From assembly GCF_013761175.1 (NCBI RefSeq), contig NZ_JACDUR010000002.1, forward strand, positions 1,060,816 to 1,124,815: a stretch of 64,000 bases of DNA, read 5' to 3'. A program made the position numbers and the translations under genes. This document shows, in pieces, positions 16,297-24,141 of the stretch (position 1 is the first letter of the stretch; every line of letters starts with the position of its first letter). The notes below the pieces were generated by a model. That model was not told the DNA's origin. It saw nothing but the letters and a program-made list of their open reading frames with translations, and made no database searches. The stretch comes from Nonomuraea soli. Its GTDB lineage: Bacteria > Actinomycetota > Actinomycetes > Streptosporangiales > Streptosporangiaceae.

Positions 16297-17419
16297 CCGG
16301 GGCCGCGAGCGCGACGACGAGGGTTCCGGCCACCGGTACGGCCAGCGCCACGGCCAGGCCGGTGACCTCGGCGAGCGCGCCGATGATCACCGGTCCGGCC
16401 AGGAAGCCCAGGTAGCCGATGCTCACCACCCTGGCCAGGGCCCTGCCGGCGTAGGCGGGGTCGCGGTGCCCAGCGGCGGAGAAGACCTGCGGCACGGTGC
16501 ACGACAATCCCGCTCCGAACAGGGCGAATCCGGCCACCGCCGCCGCGGGGTGCCCGGCCAGCAGCGCCGTACCCAGCCCTGTGGCGGCCAGCAGGGCGCA
16601 GGCCGTCACCAGGCGCACGGGGCCCAGCCGTACGGCGAGCCGGTCGCCGGCCAGGCGCCCGGCGGTCATGGCCACCGCGAACGCGGCGTAACCGGCGGCG
16701 GCCAGGCCGGGCCCGCTGCCGAGGGTGTCGTGCAGGTAGACCGAGCTCCAGTCGGTGGCGGCGCCCTCGCCCACCAGGCACCAGAAGGCGAGCACACCCA
16801 GCAGGAGCACGCCCCTGGGCGCCGGGCCGCCCTGCTGGCGGGGCGCGGGCGGTGTGCGCAGGGCCGATCGGGCCGTCAGGGCCGCGACGGCGGTGACGAC
16901 GGACCCGGCGGTCAGGAACGTCGTGGTGACCGGGACGCCGGCCGCCGCCAGCACTCCGCCCGTTCCGGCGCCGAGGAATCCGCCGACGCTGAACACGGCG
17001 TGCATCTTCGACAGCAGCGGGCGGCCGCGCAGCGCCTCGACCGCGACGGCGTTGGCGTTCATGGAGACGTTGAGCACGCCGTAGCAGCCGCCGAAGGCGA
17101 ACAGCGTGACGACCAGCATGGGCAGGCCGCCGGCCAGGGAGGGGGCGAGCAGGGCAGGACCGAGCGCGAGCGCCGAGGGGATCATGAGGCGGTGGCTGCC
17201 GAGCCGGTCGATGAGGGGGCCGGTCGCCTGCATGCCCGCCATGCCGCCCGCGGCCATGGCCAGCAGGCCGATGCTGAGCTGCAGGTCCGACAGGGCCAGG
17301 GCGTGCTTGATCGCGGGGATGCGTGAGGTCCACGCGCCCATCGCCAGGCCGCCGGCGAAGAACAGCAGGCCGACGGCGGCCACCTGGGCGCGGGTGCCGC
17401 CGCGGGTTAAGACGCTCAT
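16283..17419 (-). CDS. MFS transporter
   Basis: A 378-residue major facilitator with about 12 hydrophobic segments. The N-terminal half has GLAMGAWTSRIPAIKHALALSDLQLSIGLLAMAAGGMAGM and PLIDRLGSHRLM, like FucP/YbjJ-type or putative drug/sugar MFS proteins. Its ATG overlaps the stop of the DeoR regulator gene (ATGA), so the two are one unit. DeoR proteins commonly control sugar transport, so a carbohydrate or nucleoside substrate is possible but unproven. Confidence 0.88.
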   Translation of the reverse strand: MSVLTRGGTRAQVAAVGLLFFAGGLAMGAWTSRIPAIKHALALSDLQLSIGLLAMAAGGMAGMQATGPLIDRLGSHRLMIPSALALGPALLAPSLAGGLPMLVVTLFAFGGCYGVLNVSMNANAVAVEALRGRPLLSKMHAVFSVGGFLGAGTGGVLAAAGVPVTTTFLTAGSVVTAVAALTARSALRTPPAPRQQGGPAPRGVLLLGVLAFWCLVGEGAATDWSSVYLHDTLGSGPGLAAAGYAAFAVAMTAGRLAGDRLAVRLGPVRLVTACALLAATGLGTALLAGHPAAAVAGFALFGAGLSCTVPQVFSAAGHRDPAYAGRALARVVSIGYLGFLAGPVIIGALAEVTGLAVALAVPVAGTLVVALAAPALKR

Positions 17420-18165
17420 ACCCTGCGCACCGCCACTCCCGCCGCGACGAGGGCGTCGAGCTCCTCCTGGGGCGCGCCTTCGTCGGTGACGACCACGTCG
17501 AGGCCGGACAGCCCGCACACCGCGCCGAAGGAGGCACGCGAGAACTTGCCCGAATCGCACACCGCGACCGTGCGCCGCGCGGAGGCCATCGCCGCCTGCT
17601 TGACCGCCACCTCGGGCAGGTCGTGGGCGGTGAGCCCGTCGCGGGCCGACAACCCGCAGCAACCGATCACCGCGGTGTCGAAGCGGCACCCCCTGATCGA
17701 GCTCTCGGCCAGGGGGCCCGTGACATTGAGCTCGCCGGGCCGTACCTGGCCGCCGGGCAGCACCAGCCGCACCCTTTCGGCGCCGGCCAGCACGCCCACG
17801 GCCTGCAGCGCCAGCGGCATCACCGTCACCCGGCGCCCGGCCAGGGCGCGGGCGACCTCCAGGCAGGTGGTGCCGCCGTCGAGCACGACGGCCTCCCCGT
17901 CGGCGATCAGCGCGGCGACCTCGGCGGCGATGCGGCGTTTGGCCTCCACCGCCTCCATCTCGCGCACGCCGAACGGCGGCTCCTCGCCGCGCAGCAGCAG
18001 CGACAGCGCGCCGCCGCGCACGCGGCGCACGACGCCCTGGCGGGCCAGCTCGTCCAGGTCGCGGCGGATCGTCATCTCCGAGACGTCGTGCTCGGCGGCC
18101 AGCTCGGCGACCGAGACGCTGTCATGGGATCGCAAGGTGTTCAAGATGGCTAGCAAACGCTCCAT
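17416..18165 (-). CDS. DeoR-family transcriptional regulator
   Basis: A 249-residue regulator with an N-terminal DeoR HTH (MERLLAILNTLRSHDSVSVAELAAEHDVSEMTIRRDLDEL, about 1-40) and the DeoR sensor fold, including AEVAALIADGEAVVLDGGTTCLEVARAL and FDTAVIGCCGLS. The start at 18165 is preferred over 18177 because the inverted repeat ACAAA-n5-TTTGT (18174-18188) would otherwise lie on the start codon. It is co-transcribed with the MFS gene and divergent from the WYL regulator gene. The ligand is probably a sugar phosphate, from family knowledge. Confidence 0.9.
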   Translation of the reverse strand: MERLLAILNTLRSHDSVSVAELAAEHDVSEMTIRRDLDELARQGVVRRVRGGALSLLLRGEEPPFGVREMEAVEAKRRIAAEVAALIADGEAVVLDGGTTCLEVARALAGRRVTVMPLALQAVGVLAGAERVRLVLPGGQVRPGELNVTGPLAESSIRGCRFDTAVIGCCGLSARDGLTAHDLPEVAVKQAAMASARRTVAVCDSGKFSRASFGAVCGLSGLDVVVTDEGAPQEELDALVAAGVAVRRV

Positions 18166-18173
18166 GTGTTCAT

Positions 18174-18202
18174 ACAAACATCATTTGTGTGTGAAATACA
18201 AT
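18174..18202. promoter_or_regulatory. divergent control region, ACAAA-n5-TTTGT repeat and TACAAT box
   Basis: An inverted repeat ACAAACATCATTTGT lies in the short gap between the DeoR gene and the WYL gene. TACAAT at 18197-18202, a near-consensus -10, ends 7 nt before the ATG at 18210. This marks a leaderless start for the WYL regulator. The repeat is a candidate DeoR operator. Confidence 0.5.
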
Positions 18203-18209
18203 GGACGGC

Positions 18210-19181
18210 ATGCGAGCCAGCCGTCTGCTCTCCCTCCTGCTGCTGTTGCAGACGCGGGGCCGGATGACCGCGCCGGAGCTGGCCGAGCAGCTCGAGGTGT
18301 CGGTGCGCACCGTCTACCGCGACGTCGACGCGCTGTCGGCGGCGGGCATCCCCGTCTACGCCGACCGTGGACCCGCGGGCGGCTACCAGCTGCTCGACGG
18401 CTTCCGCACCCGCCTCAACGGCCTGACCGCCGAGGAGGCCTCCGGCCTGTTCCTGGCCGCGTTGCCGGGCCCCGCCGCCGAGCTTGGACTGGGGCGGCTG
18501 GCGGCCAACGCCGAACTGAAACTGCTGGCCGCGCTCCCGCCCGAGCCGCGCTCCCACGCCGCCCGCATGCGCGAACGGTTCCACATGGACGTCCCCGGCT
18601 GGTACCGCGGCGCCGACGACGTGCCGCACCTGGGCGAGGTGTCGGAGGCCCTGTGGGAGGAGCGGTCCCTGCGCATGATCTACCGCCGGTGGGGGCAGCA
18701 GGAGGTCGAGCGCGAGATCGACCCGTACGGCCTCGTCCTCAAGGGCGGCTCCTGGTATCTGGTGGCCGCACCGCGCAACAGCTCGCCGCGCACCTACCGG
18801 GTCTCGCGCATCCTGAAGATCGAACGGCTGGAGCGCACCTTCGAACGGCCCGCCGGCTTCGACCTGGCCGCCTTCTGGCAGGCCTACGCCGCCGAGTTCC
18901 TGCAGAAGATGTACACCGCCGAGGCGCTGATCAGGCTCGCCCCCGACCTCGACGGGCTGTTCCGCTACACCGTCGGCGAGGAGGTCGGCCACCGCGCCCT
19001 GGCCGGCGCCGGCGAACCCGACGCCGACGGCTGGCGCACCCTCACCCTGCCCATCGAGTCGATCAAGCACGCGCGCTGGGTGCTGCTGCGGCTCGGCGCC
19101 ATGGTCGAGGTGCTGGGGCCTGCGGAACTGCGCGCGCTGATGGCCGAGGAGGCGGAAAAACTAGCGGAGATGTACCGGTAG
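18210..19181 (+). CDS. WYL-domain HTH regulator (YafY/PafC type)
   Basis: A 323-residue regulator. The N-terminal HTH_11 domain (RLLSLLLLLQTRGRMTAPELAEQLEVSVRTVYRDVDAL) is followed by a WYL effector domain (RMIYRRWGQQEVEREIDPYGLVLKGGSWYLVA). WYL proteins bind nucleic-acid or nucleotide-like ligands, in some cases acting in DNA-damage or phage-defence control. The start at 18210 is chosen because of the TACAAT box 7 nt upstream; ATG 18201 overlaps that box. LysE, hydrolase and small HTH genes follow on the same strand. Confidence 0.88.
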   Translation: MRASRLLSLLLLLQTRGRMTAPELAEQLEVSVRTVYRDVDALSAAGIPVYADRGPAGGYQLLDGFRTRLNGLTAEEASGLFLAALPGPAAELGLGRLAANAELKLLAALPPEPRSHAARMRERFHMDVPGWYRGADDVPHLGEVSEALWEERSLRMIYRRWGQQEVEREIDPYGLVLKGGSWYLVAAPRNSSPRTYRVSRILKIERLERTFERPAGFDLAAFWQAYAAEFLQKMYTAEALIRLAPDLDGLFRYTVGEEVGHRALAGAGEPDADGWRTLTLPIESIKHARWVLLRLGAMVEVLGPAELRALMAEEAEKLAEMYR

Positions 19182-19200
19182 ATCCGGCAGGATCGGCTGC

Positions 19201-19836
19201 ATGTATCTGCTCGCCTTCATCGGTGCGTGCGTGCTGGTGGCCATGGTGCCCGGCGTCAGCACGGCGATCATCATGCGCCAGACCATCCGCTCGGGACGCG
19301 GCTCGGGGCTGGCCGCCACACTCGGCAACGAGACCGGCATCCTGCTGTGGGCGCTGGCCGCCGCCTTCGGCCTGACCGCGCTGCTGCTGGCCTCGCAGGT
19401 GGCCTACGACCTCATGCGCATCGCGGGGGCGGTGGTGCTGCTCGTCATGGGCGCCCAGGCGCTGTGGCAGGCCCGCCGCAACACCGCCGCGCCCGACACC
19501 TCAGACACGGCCGAGCCGCACGGCGAGGCGGCTACCGGCTGGCGCCGGCCGTACCTCATGGGGCTGGGCACGTGCCTGGCCAACCCCAAGGCGGCGGTGT
19601 TCGCGCTGTCGTTCCTGCCGCAGTTCGTGCCGCCGGGTCAGAACGTGCCGCTGACGCTGGTGGCGCTGGCGCTCATCTGGGTCGTGGTCGACACGGTGTG
19701 GTACAGCCTGGTCATCTGGGCGGTCGCCCGCGCCAAGGCCGTCCTCGGCCGCCCGGCCGTCCGCCGCAGGCTGGAGCAGATCTCGGGGATCGTGCTGATC
19801 GGCCTGGGTGTGCGCCTGGTGGTGGAGGCCCGGTGA
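19201..19836 (+). CDS. LysE/RhtB-family exporter
   Basis: A 211-residue six-helix membrane protein of the LysE/RhtB family of amino-acid exporters. Typical motifs are ACVLVAMVPGVSTAII at the N-terminus and FLMGLGTCLANPKAAVFALSFLPQFV-like sequence (here YLMGLGTCLANPK) in the middle. It starts 19 nt after the WYL gene stop and overlaps the hydrolase gene by GTGA. The exported compound is unknown. Confidence 0.9.
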   Translation: MYLLAFIGACVLVAMVPGVSTAIIMRQTIRSGRGSGLAATLGNETGILLWALAAAFGLTALLLASQVAYDLMRIAGAVVLLVMGAQALWQARRNTAAPDTSDTAEPHGEAATGWRRPYLMGLGTCLANPKAAVFALSFLPQFVPPGQNVPLTLVALALIWVVVDTVWYSLVIWAVARAKAVLGRPAVRRRLEQISGIVLIGLGVRLVVEAR

Positions 19837-20567
19837 GGATCTGGTTCGAGGAAGCCGGGCAGGGCGAGCCGCTGGTGCTGCTGCACTCGAGCGCCACCGA
19901 CGCCCGCATGTGGGATCCGCAGTGGCGGGCACTGGCGGGGCGCTTCCGGGTGATCCGGGTGGAGTATCGCGGGTTCGGCCGCTCCCCGTTCGAGGCGGAC
20001 GGGCCCTACTCCGACGCCGACGACGTGGCTGCCTTGCTGCGGAGGCTGGGACTTACTCATGTGGCGATCGTGGGTTCCTCCTACGGTTGCCGCGTGGGTC
20101 TGGAGCTGGCAGCGCGCGGACTGGTGACGCGCATGGTGCTGCTCAACCCCGGATCCGACCTGGGACCCACCCCCGACCTCACGGCCTTCACCGAGGAGGA
20201 GCACCGCCTTCTCGCCGCCGGATTGATCGAGGAGGCCGTCGCGCACAACGCCAGGACGTGGCTCGGACCTGAGGCAACACCCGAGGCCAGGGAGGTGTTC
20301 TCGACGATGCAGCGGCAGGTCTTCACGATCCAGCTCGCCGCCGACCCCGAACCCGAGCAGGTCTGGGCCAAGCCCGACCTTGACGCCGTCACGATCCCCG
20401 TACTGGTCGTCACCGGTCCGCACGACCTGCCCTTCTTCCAGGCCAGCGCCCGTCACCTGGCCGGCCGCTTGGCGGGTGCGGAGCTGCGCGAGTTGTCCTG
20501 GGCCGGCCATCTGCCCAGCCTGGAACGTCCGGTGGAGGTCACCGAGCTGCTTCTGGACTACCTTTAG
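19833..20567 (+). CDS. alpha/beta hydrolase
   Basis: A 244-residue alpha/beta-hydrolase-fold enzyme. Visible are the oxyanion-hole region LVLLHSS, YRGFGRS, the nucleophile elbow GSSYGC (Ser about 83), an acid in TGPHD, and the catalytic His in WAGHLPSLERP. The GTG start overlaps the LysE stop (GTGA), indicating a joint transcript. The substrate is not predictable. Confidence 0.87.
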   Translation: MRIWFEEAGQGEPLVLLHSSATDARMWDPQWRALAGRFRVIRVEYRGFGRSPFEADGPYSDADDVAALLRRLGLTHVAIVGSSYGCRVGLELAARGLVTRMVLLNPGSDLGPTPDLTAFTEEEHRLLAAGLIEEAVAHNARTWLGPEATPEAREVFSTMQRQVFTIQLAADPEPEQVWAKPDLDAVTIPVLVVTGPHDLPFFQASARHLAGRLAGAELRELSWAGHLPSLERPVEVTELLLDYL

Positions 20568-20570
20568 CGC

Positions 20571-20783
20571 ATGAGCAACGACCTGACCGCGCTCGTGCAG
20601 CAGACCGAGGACGAAGACCCGCTCCGGGCGCTGCAGGCCACCCGCGCGTTGCGGGCGGAGCTGGAGCGCATCGAGGCCGTGCACGTGCGGCGGGCGCGGG
20701 TGGCCGGGTTGCCCTGGGCGCAGATCGCCGACGCGCTGCAGGTGAGCAAGCAGGCCGTGCACAAGAAGTACGGCAGGCGCTAG
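20571..20783 (+). CDS. small HTH protein
   Basis: A 70-residue protein. The first half is a charged helix rich in Arg/Glu/Ala (RALQATRALRAELERIEAVHV). The second half is a helix-turn-helix of the type GLPWAQIADALQVSKQAVHKKY. Short proteins of this type are frequent in actinobacteria, often near Clp or transport genes, and probably bind DNA. It starts 3 nt after the hydrolase stop and ends overlapping the convergent SRPBCC gene by 4 bases. Confidence 0.75.
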   Translation: MSNDLTALVQQTEDEDPLRALQATRALRAELERIEAVHVRRARVAGLPWAQIADALQVSKQAVHKKYGRR

Positions 20784-21205
20784 CGAGCGGCGTCGGCGAA
20801 CCAGCGCAGCGCGATGTTCCACGAGTAGCCGCGCCTGATGCGGCGCTCCACCTCGCTCGGCAGCGTGTCGAGGCCGCGGTGCTCGAGCGTCACCTCGGTG
20901 CCCTCGCCGGTGGCGGCGAAGGTGACCTCGATCTCCATGGAGCCGTCGTTGAGCAGGTCGGCCCAGGCCGGCCTGCCGGGCGGCTCCCACACGATCACCT
21001 TGCCGACCTCGACGTGGCCGCCGTCGGCGTGCAGCTCGCGCAGGTAGCCGTCGACGAAGCGGATGCCGACGGCCTTGGCGGGCTCGACCCAGCTGTGCGG
21101 GCCGCGCACGTACCAGGCGTCGATCTCGTCGGTGAACATCGTGAAGGCGGTCGCCACGTCGATCGGGACCGTCACCCGCGCCCGCACCGAGTTGGCCGGG
21201 TTCAC
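20780..21205 (-). CDS. SRPBCC (AHSA1-like) protein
   Basis: A 141-residue START/Bet v1-fold protein of the AHSA1 type (VTVPIDVATAFTMFTDEIDAWY, VEPAKAVGIRFVDGYLRE, VEVTF-like strands, and WNIALRWFAD). The GTG start (21205) overlaps the stop of the ArsR gene (GTGA). ArsR/SRPBCC pairs in which the regulator precedes an AHSA1 protein are widespread. The protein probably binds a hydrophobic ligand, but no enzyme function is established. Confidence 0.85.
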   Translation of the reverse strand: MNPANSVRARVTVPIDVATAFTMFTDEIDAWYVRGPHSWVEPAKAVGIRFVDGYLRELHADGGHVEVGKVIVWEPPGRPAWADLLNDGSMEIEVTFAATGEGTEVTLEHRGLDTLPSEVERRIRRGYSWNIALRWFADAAR

Positions 21206-21549
21206 AGGGTTCTTCGGGTGCGCTCGACGTGGTTCTTGAACGAGCCGAGCTGCTCGGCCCAGAAGGCCTGGACCTGGTCGAGCCATGCTTGCAGGGCGGC
21301 GAAGGGCTCGGGGCGCAGGGTGTAGAGCCGCAGCCGGGCGTCCTGGCTGCCGGTCTCGGCCTCCACCAGGCCGCCGGCGCGCAGGACACGCAGGTGGCGG
21401 CTGAGCGCGGGCGCGCTCATGTCGACGGCCGCGGCCAGCTCGCCCGCGGGGCGCGGGCCTTCGCGCAGCAGGTCGATGACCTTGCGGCGGGTGGGGTCGG
21501 CCAGGGCGGCCAGCGTCGCGTCGAGGTCGTTCACAGCGTCATTAACCAT
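21202..21549 (-). CDS. ArsR-family transcriptional regulator
   Basis: A 115-residue winged-helix regulator: LAALADPTRRKVIDLLREGPRPAGELAAAVDMSAPALSRHLRVLRAGGLV is a full ArsR HTH. No metal-binding cysteines are present, so it is not a metal sensor. Start ATG 21549 (VNDAVNDL) is close to the 5' end of the transcript. It is translationally coupled to the SRPBCC gene. Confidence 0.9.
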   Translation of the reverse strand: MVNDAVNDLDATLAALADPTRRKVIDLLREGPRPAGELAAAVDMSAPALSRHLRVLRAGGLVEAETGSQDARLRLYTLRPEPFAALQAWLDQVQAFWAEQLGSFKNHVERTRRTL

Positions 21550-21587
21550 TGTGGGACCACGATAGCTCCTCACCCGCCGGAGGCGAT

Positions 21588-22439
21588 CTACGAGCGGGCC
21601 TGCAGCTCCTGGGCGCGGGCGAGCAGGTCCTGCGCGTCGGCCATGTCCTCGCCCGTGGGCGCGTCGTCCTGGGTGAGGGCGCGGCGCCAGTAGCCGGAGA
21701 AGTCGATGGCCGATTTGGCGATGCCGCGCTCGGCGACCAGGTGCCGGCGCAGCCGCCGTACGGCGGAGGCCTCGCCGGCCAGCCACGCGAAGACCCGGCC
21801 GCCGGGGAACTCGGCCCCGGCGACGGTGTCGACGAGGGCGCCGCCGCCGGTCCAGTGCACGGTGACCGCGCCGCGAGTGGGCAGGTCCTGGCGGTCGCGC
21901 GGGTCGCCGGCCTCGACGAACACCTCGGCGCGCTTGCCGTACGGCAGGGCCTCCAGCAGGGTGCCGATGGCGGGCAGGGCGCTCAGGTCGCCCGCCAGCA
22001 GCACCCAGTCGGCCTCGGCCAGGTCCCGGTCCAGGGGGACGGGGCGGGCGAAGTCGGATGAGGGGCCGAACATGGCCAGCCGGTCGCCGGGTCGTGCCCG
22101 CAGGGCCCAGCGGGAGGCGGGGCCGCCGGATCCGTGCAGGACGAAGTCGATGTCGACGGTGTTGTGGCCGCGGGCGCGCAGGGTGAAGCTGCGCATCCAC
22201 GGCCGTTGCGGTTCCGGGATGGCGGTGAAGGCGGCGTACCAGCTCATCAGCTCGCCGTCGGCGTCGGGCAGGAGCGGCGTGTCCTGGCCGGGGCGCGGGA
22301 AGTAGAGCTTGACCTGCTGGTCGGGGCCGGTCTGCGGCAGGCCGGTCAGGTCGTCGGCGGTGAAGGTGACGCGGGCCATGCCGGGTGACAGGCTGCGGAC
22401 GCGGACGACTTCCAGGGTGCGGATCGGCAGGCGGGGCAT
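21588..22439 (-). CDS. siderophore-interacting protein (FAD ferric-siderophore reductase)
   Basis: A 283-residue SIP-family protein. It has the FAD-binding RSFT motif (residues about 83-86), a middle segment VDIDFVLHGSGGPASRWALRARPGD typical of SIP, and the NAD(P)H-binding half (LLAGDLSALPAIGTLLEALP, WLAGEASAVRRLRRHLV, GYWRRAL). These cytoplasmic flavoproteins reduce ferric siderophores to release iron. No iron-box (DtxR/IdeR-like palindrome) was recognised upstream. It is divergent from the double MerR gene. Confidence 0.93.
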   Translation of the reverse strand: MPRLPIRTLEVVRVRSLSPGMARVTFTADDLTGLPQTGPDQQVKLYFPRPGQDTPLLPDADGELMSWYAAFTAIPEPQRPWMRSFTLRARGHNTVDIDFVLHGSGGPASRWALRARPGDRLAMFGPSSDFARPVPLDRDLAEADWVLLAGDLSALPAIGTLLEALPYGKRAEVFVEAGDPRDRQDLPTRGAVTVHWTGGGALVDTVAGAEFPGGRVFAWLAGEASAVRRLRRHLVAERGIAKSAIDFSGYWRRALTQDDAPTGEDMADAQDLLARAQELQARS

Positions 22440-22529
22440 GGGTTCCTCCTCGGTCGGCGGCTGTCCTTCAAGCGTGGCATTGAACTCCTATGTGAGACTT
22501 TTGACGCCGTGTACGCGGGCTAGGCTGGG

Positions 22530-23330
22530 ATGGTGGAGGCAGAAGTCGCCAATCGGGCGTCAAGGGTGCGGTTGCGGGTGTCGGAGCTGGCCCGGCGGGC
22601 GGGCATCTCCGTGCAGCAGGTGCGCACCTACGCCGACCAGGGGCTGCTGCCGCCCGTCGAGCGGGCGGACAACGGGTACCGGGTGTTCACCGGCGAGCAC
22701 GAGCGCGCGTTGCGGACGGTGCGGAGCATGGCGGCGGGGCACGGGTGGCAGTGCACGGGGGAGGTCATGCGGGCCGTGCACGCCGGGCGGGTGGAGGACG
22801 CGCTGGCGCTGGTCGACGCCAGCCACGCGGAGCTGAGCCGGGAGCGGGCCGATCTGGCGCGGGTGCTGGGGGCCTTCGAGGAACTGGCCGCGCCCACGCC
22901 GGTGCGCGGGGCCGGGACTCCCGAGGTGCTGGCCGGGCTCACAACGGCGCGGGAAGGGGCGACGCGGGCGGGAGGGGGTCGGGTGATGCGGGTGGGAGAG
23001 GTTGCGGGGCTGGTCGGGGTGCGCACGTCGGCGTTGCGCGTGTGGGAGTCGATGGGGTTGCTGCGGCCCTCACGTGATCGTGCCACCGGATACCGCGTCT
23101 ACGACGCCCACGAGGTCCGCAAGGCGCAGGCGGTCGCGCTGTTGCGGCGGGCGCACTATCCGCTGCCGGCCGTCGAGGCGGTGATGCGCGAACTCGACAG
23201 CGCGGGCAGCCCGCAGCGGCTGCGCAGGGAACTGGCCAGGCGCGGCGAGGACCTGCACCGGCTCAGCCTCCTGCGCCTGGCCGGATCGGCGGCGCTGCAC
23301 GACTACCTGCGCGGCGCGTCACCCGCCTGA
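22530..23330 (+). CDS. MerR-family regulator with two HTH domains
   Basis: A 266-residue protein carrying two complete MerR-type winged HTH domains in tandem. The first is LRVSELARRAGISVQQVRTYADQGLLPP...GYRVF (about 15-60). The second is MRVGEVAGLVGVRTSALRVWESMGLLRPSRDRATGYRVYDAHEV (about 152-196). Each is followed by a helical segment. No ligand cysteines or TipAS domain are visible. A TAGGCT box (22521-22526) ends 3 nt before ATG 22530, so a leaderless start at GTG 22533 is possible. The architecture suggests one chain may contact both operator half-sites. Confidence 0.82.
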   Translation: MVEAEVANRASRVRLRVSELARRAGISVQQVRTYADQGLLPPVERADNGYRVFTGEHERALRTVRSMAAGHGWQCTGEVMRAVHAGRVEDALALVDASHAELSRERADLARVLGAFEELAAPTPVRGAGTPEVLAGLTTAREGATRAGGGRVMRVGEVAGLVGVRTSALRVWESMGLLRPSRDRATGYRVYDAHEVRKAQAVALLRRAHYPLPAVEAVMRELDSAGSPQRLRRELARRGEDLHRLSLLRLAGSAALHDYLRGASPA

Positions 23331-23372
23331 GGCGGGTCAGGGTTCAGGGTCGATCGTGGAGTCTCCACTCGC

Positions 23373-23527
23373 CACCAGCCCGTATCCGGCGGTGTGTGAC
23401 GTGTTGAAGGCGTAGCCCCAGAAGGGCAGCATGACGGCCAACGCCTGGCTCGCCTCGTCGGAGAAGCCGTTGTCCCGCATGCCCGCCTGGAGGCTGACTT
23501 GGCCAGGATCTCGGGCTTCTTGCCCAT
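23373..23527 (-). pseudogene. fragment of DNA polymerase III alpha (dnaE)
   Basis: About 52 codons resemble the C-terminal part of the DnaE polymerase domain. From 23527 the frame reads MGKKPEILAK; then, in another frame, LQAGMRDNGFSDEASQAL, PFWGYAFN and SHTAGYGLV follow down to 23373. That is the conserved segment before the SYWTAYLKANYP motif of DnaE, which is absent. The frame change near 23497 and the loss of both flanks make it a decayed remnant. It fills the gap between the double MerR gene and the HxlR gene. The functional dnaE must be elsewhere. Confidence 0.75.
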
Positions 23528-23595
23528 GGCGCCTGATCGTCGGCATCGGCGGCGGCGGGTGTCTGTGAGGTCTGAAGGCGCCGAGGGTCTGCTAT

Positions 23596-24054
23596 CTATC
23601 GGGTCTTCTGCACGTGGGTGGTGTCGGCGTCGAGGAGGGTGCCGTCGGCGCTGGTCGGCGCGATTTCCGGTACAGGGATGCCGTGCTGGTCGACGAGGGT
23701 GGAGTGGGTCTCGCCGGGCGCGAAGGCATGGCGTTCTCCCCACTGTCGCAGAGTGAGGATGACGGGGAACAAGTCGCGGCCGGCGTCGGTGAGCACGTAC
23801 TCCTGACGGCGGCCCGTTGGTGCGGCGCGCTGGGCGAGGAGCCCGTGAGCGGTGAGCTTGCGAAGGCGATCGGCGAGGATGTTGCGGGCGATGCCGGTGC
23901 GTCGTTGGAACTCGGTGAACGATCGTGCACCGTCCATCGCGTCGCGGACGACGAGAAGGCTCCACCTGTCGCCGACGAGGTCGAGCGTGCGGGCGACGGG
24001 GCATTCGGGGTCGGTCCAGCCGAGGTTCGGGGCGCCCATGGTGGTGCGCGACAT
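23596..24054 (-). CDS. HxlR-family regulator
   Basis: A 152-residue HxlR winged-helix regulator (CPVARTLDLVGDRWSLLVVRDAMDGARSFTEFQRRTGIARNILADRLRKL). The ATG at 24054 is chosen over 24087 because GGGAGGTG lies just upstream of it. The protein continues about 60 residues past the HTH with a dimer helix and an acidic tail. It is divergent from an MFS gene, and a 7-11-7 inverted repeat lies between the two starts. It probably controls that transporter. Confidence 0.9.
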   Translation of the reverse strand: MSRTTMGAPNLGWTDPECPVARTLDLVGDRWSLLVVRDAMDGARSFTEFQRRTGIARNILADRLRKLTAHGLLAQRAAPTGRRQEYVLTDAGRDLFPVILTLRQWGERHAFAPGETHSTLVDQHGIPVPEIAPTSADGTLLDADTTHVQKTR

Positions 24055-24102
24055 AACACCTCCCGATGAGTTGCGAATTGAAACCATTGTGCCCTACGGT
24101 CA

Positions 24103-24127
24103 AATCGGTTGCAAGATGCTACCGATT
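24103..24127. promoter_or_regulatory. inverted repeat between HxlR and MFS genes
   Basis: AATCGGT (24103-24109) and ACCGATT (24121-24127) form a perfect 7-bp inverted repeat with an 11-bp spacer. It lies 15 nt before the MFS start and 49 nt before the HxlR start, and is a candidate operator. Confidence 0.5.
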
Positions 24128-24141
24128 GGGATTGGAGCACG

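Noticed and set aside
22440..22529. IdeR/DtxR iron box in front of the siderophore-interacting protein gene
   Set aside because: No TTAGGTTAGSCTAACCTAA-like palindrome was recognised.
23303..24103. 266-residue ORF opposite and across the dnaE remnant and hxlR gene
   Set aside because: Apart from the short MGKKPEILAK piece, it is an Arg/Pro/His-rich shadow frame of the hxlR gene.
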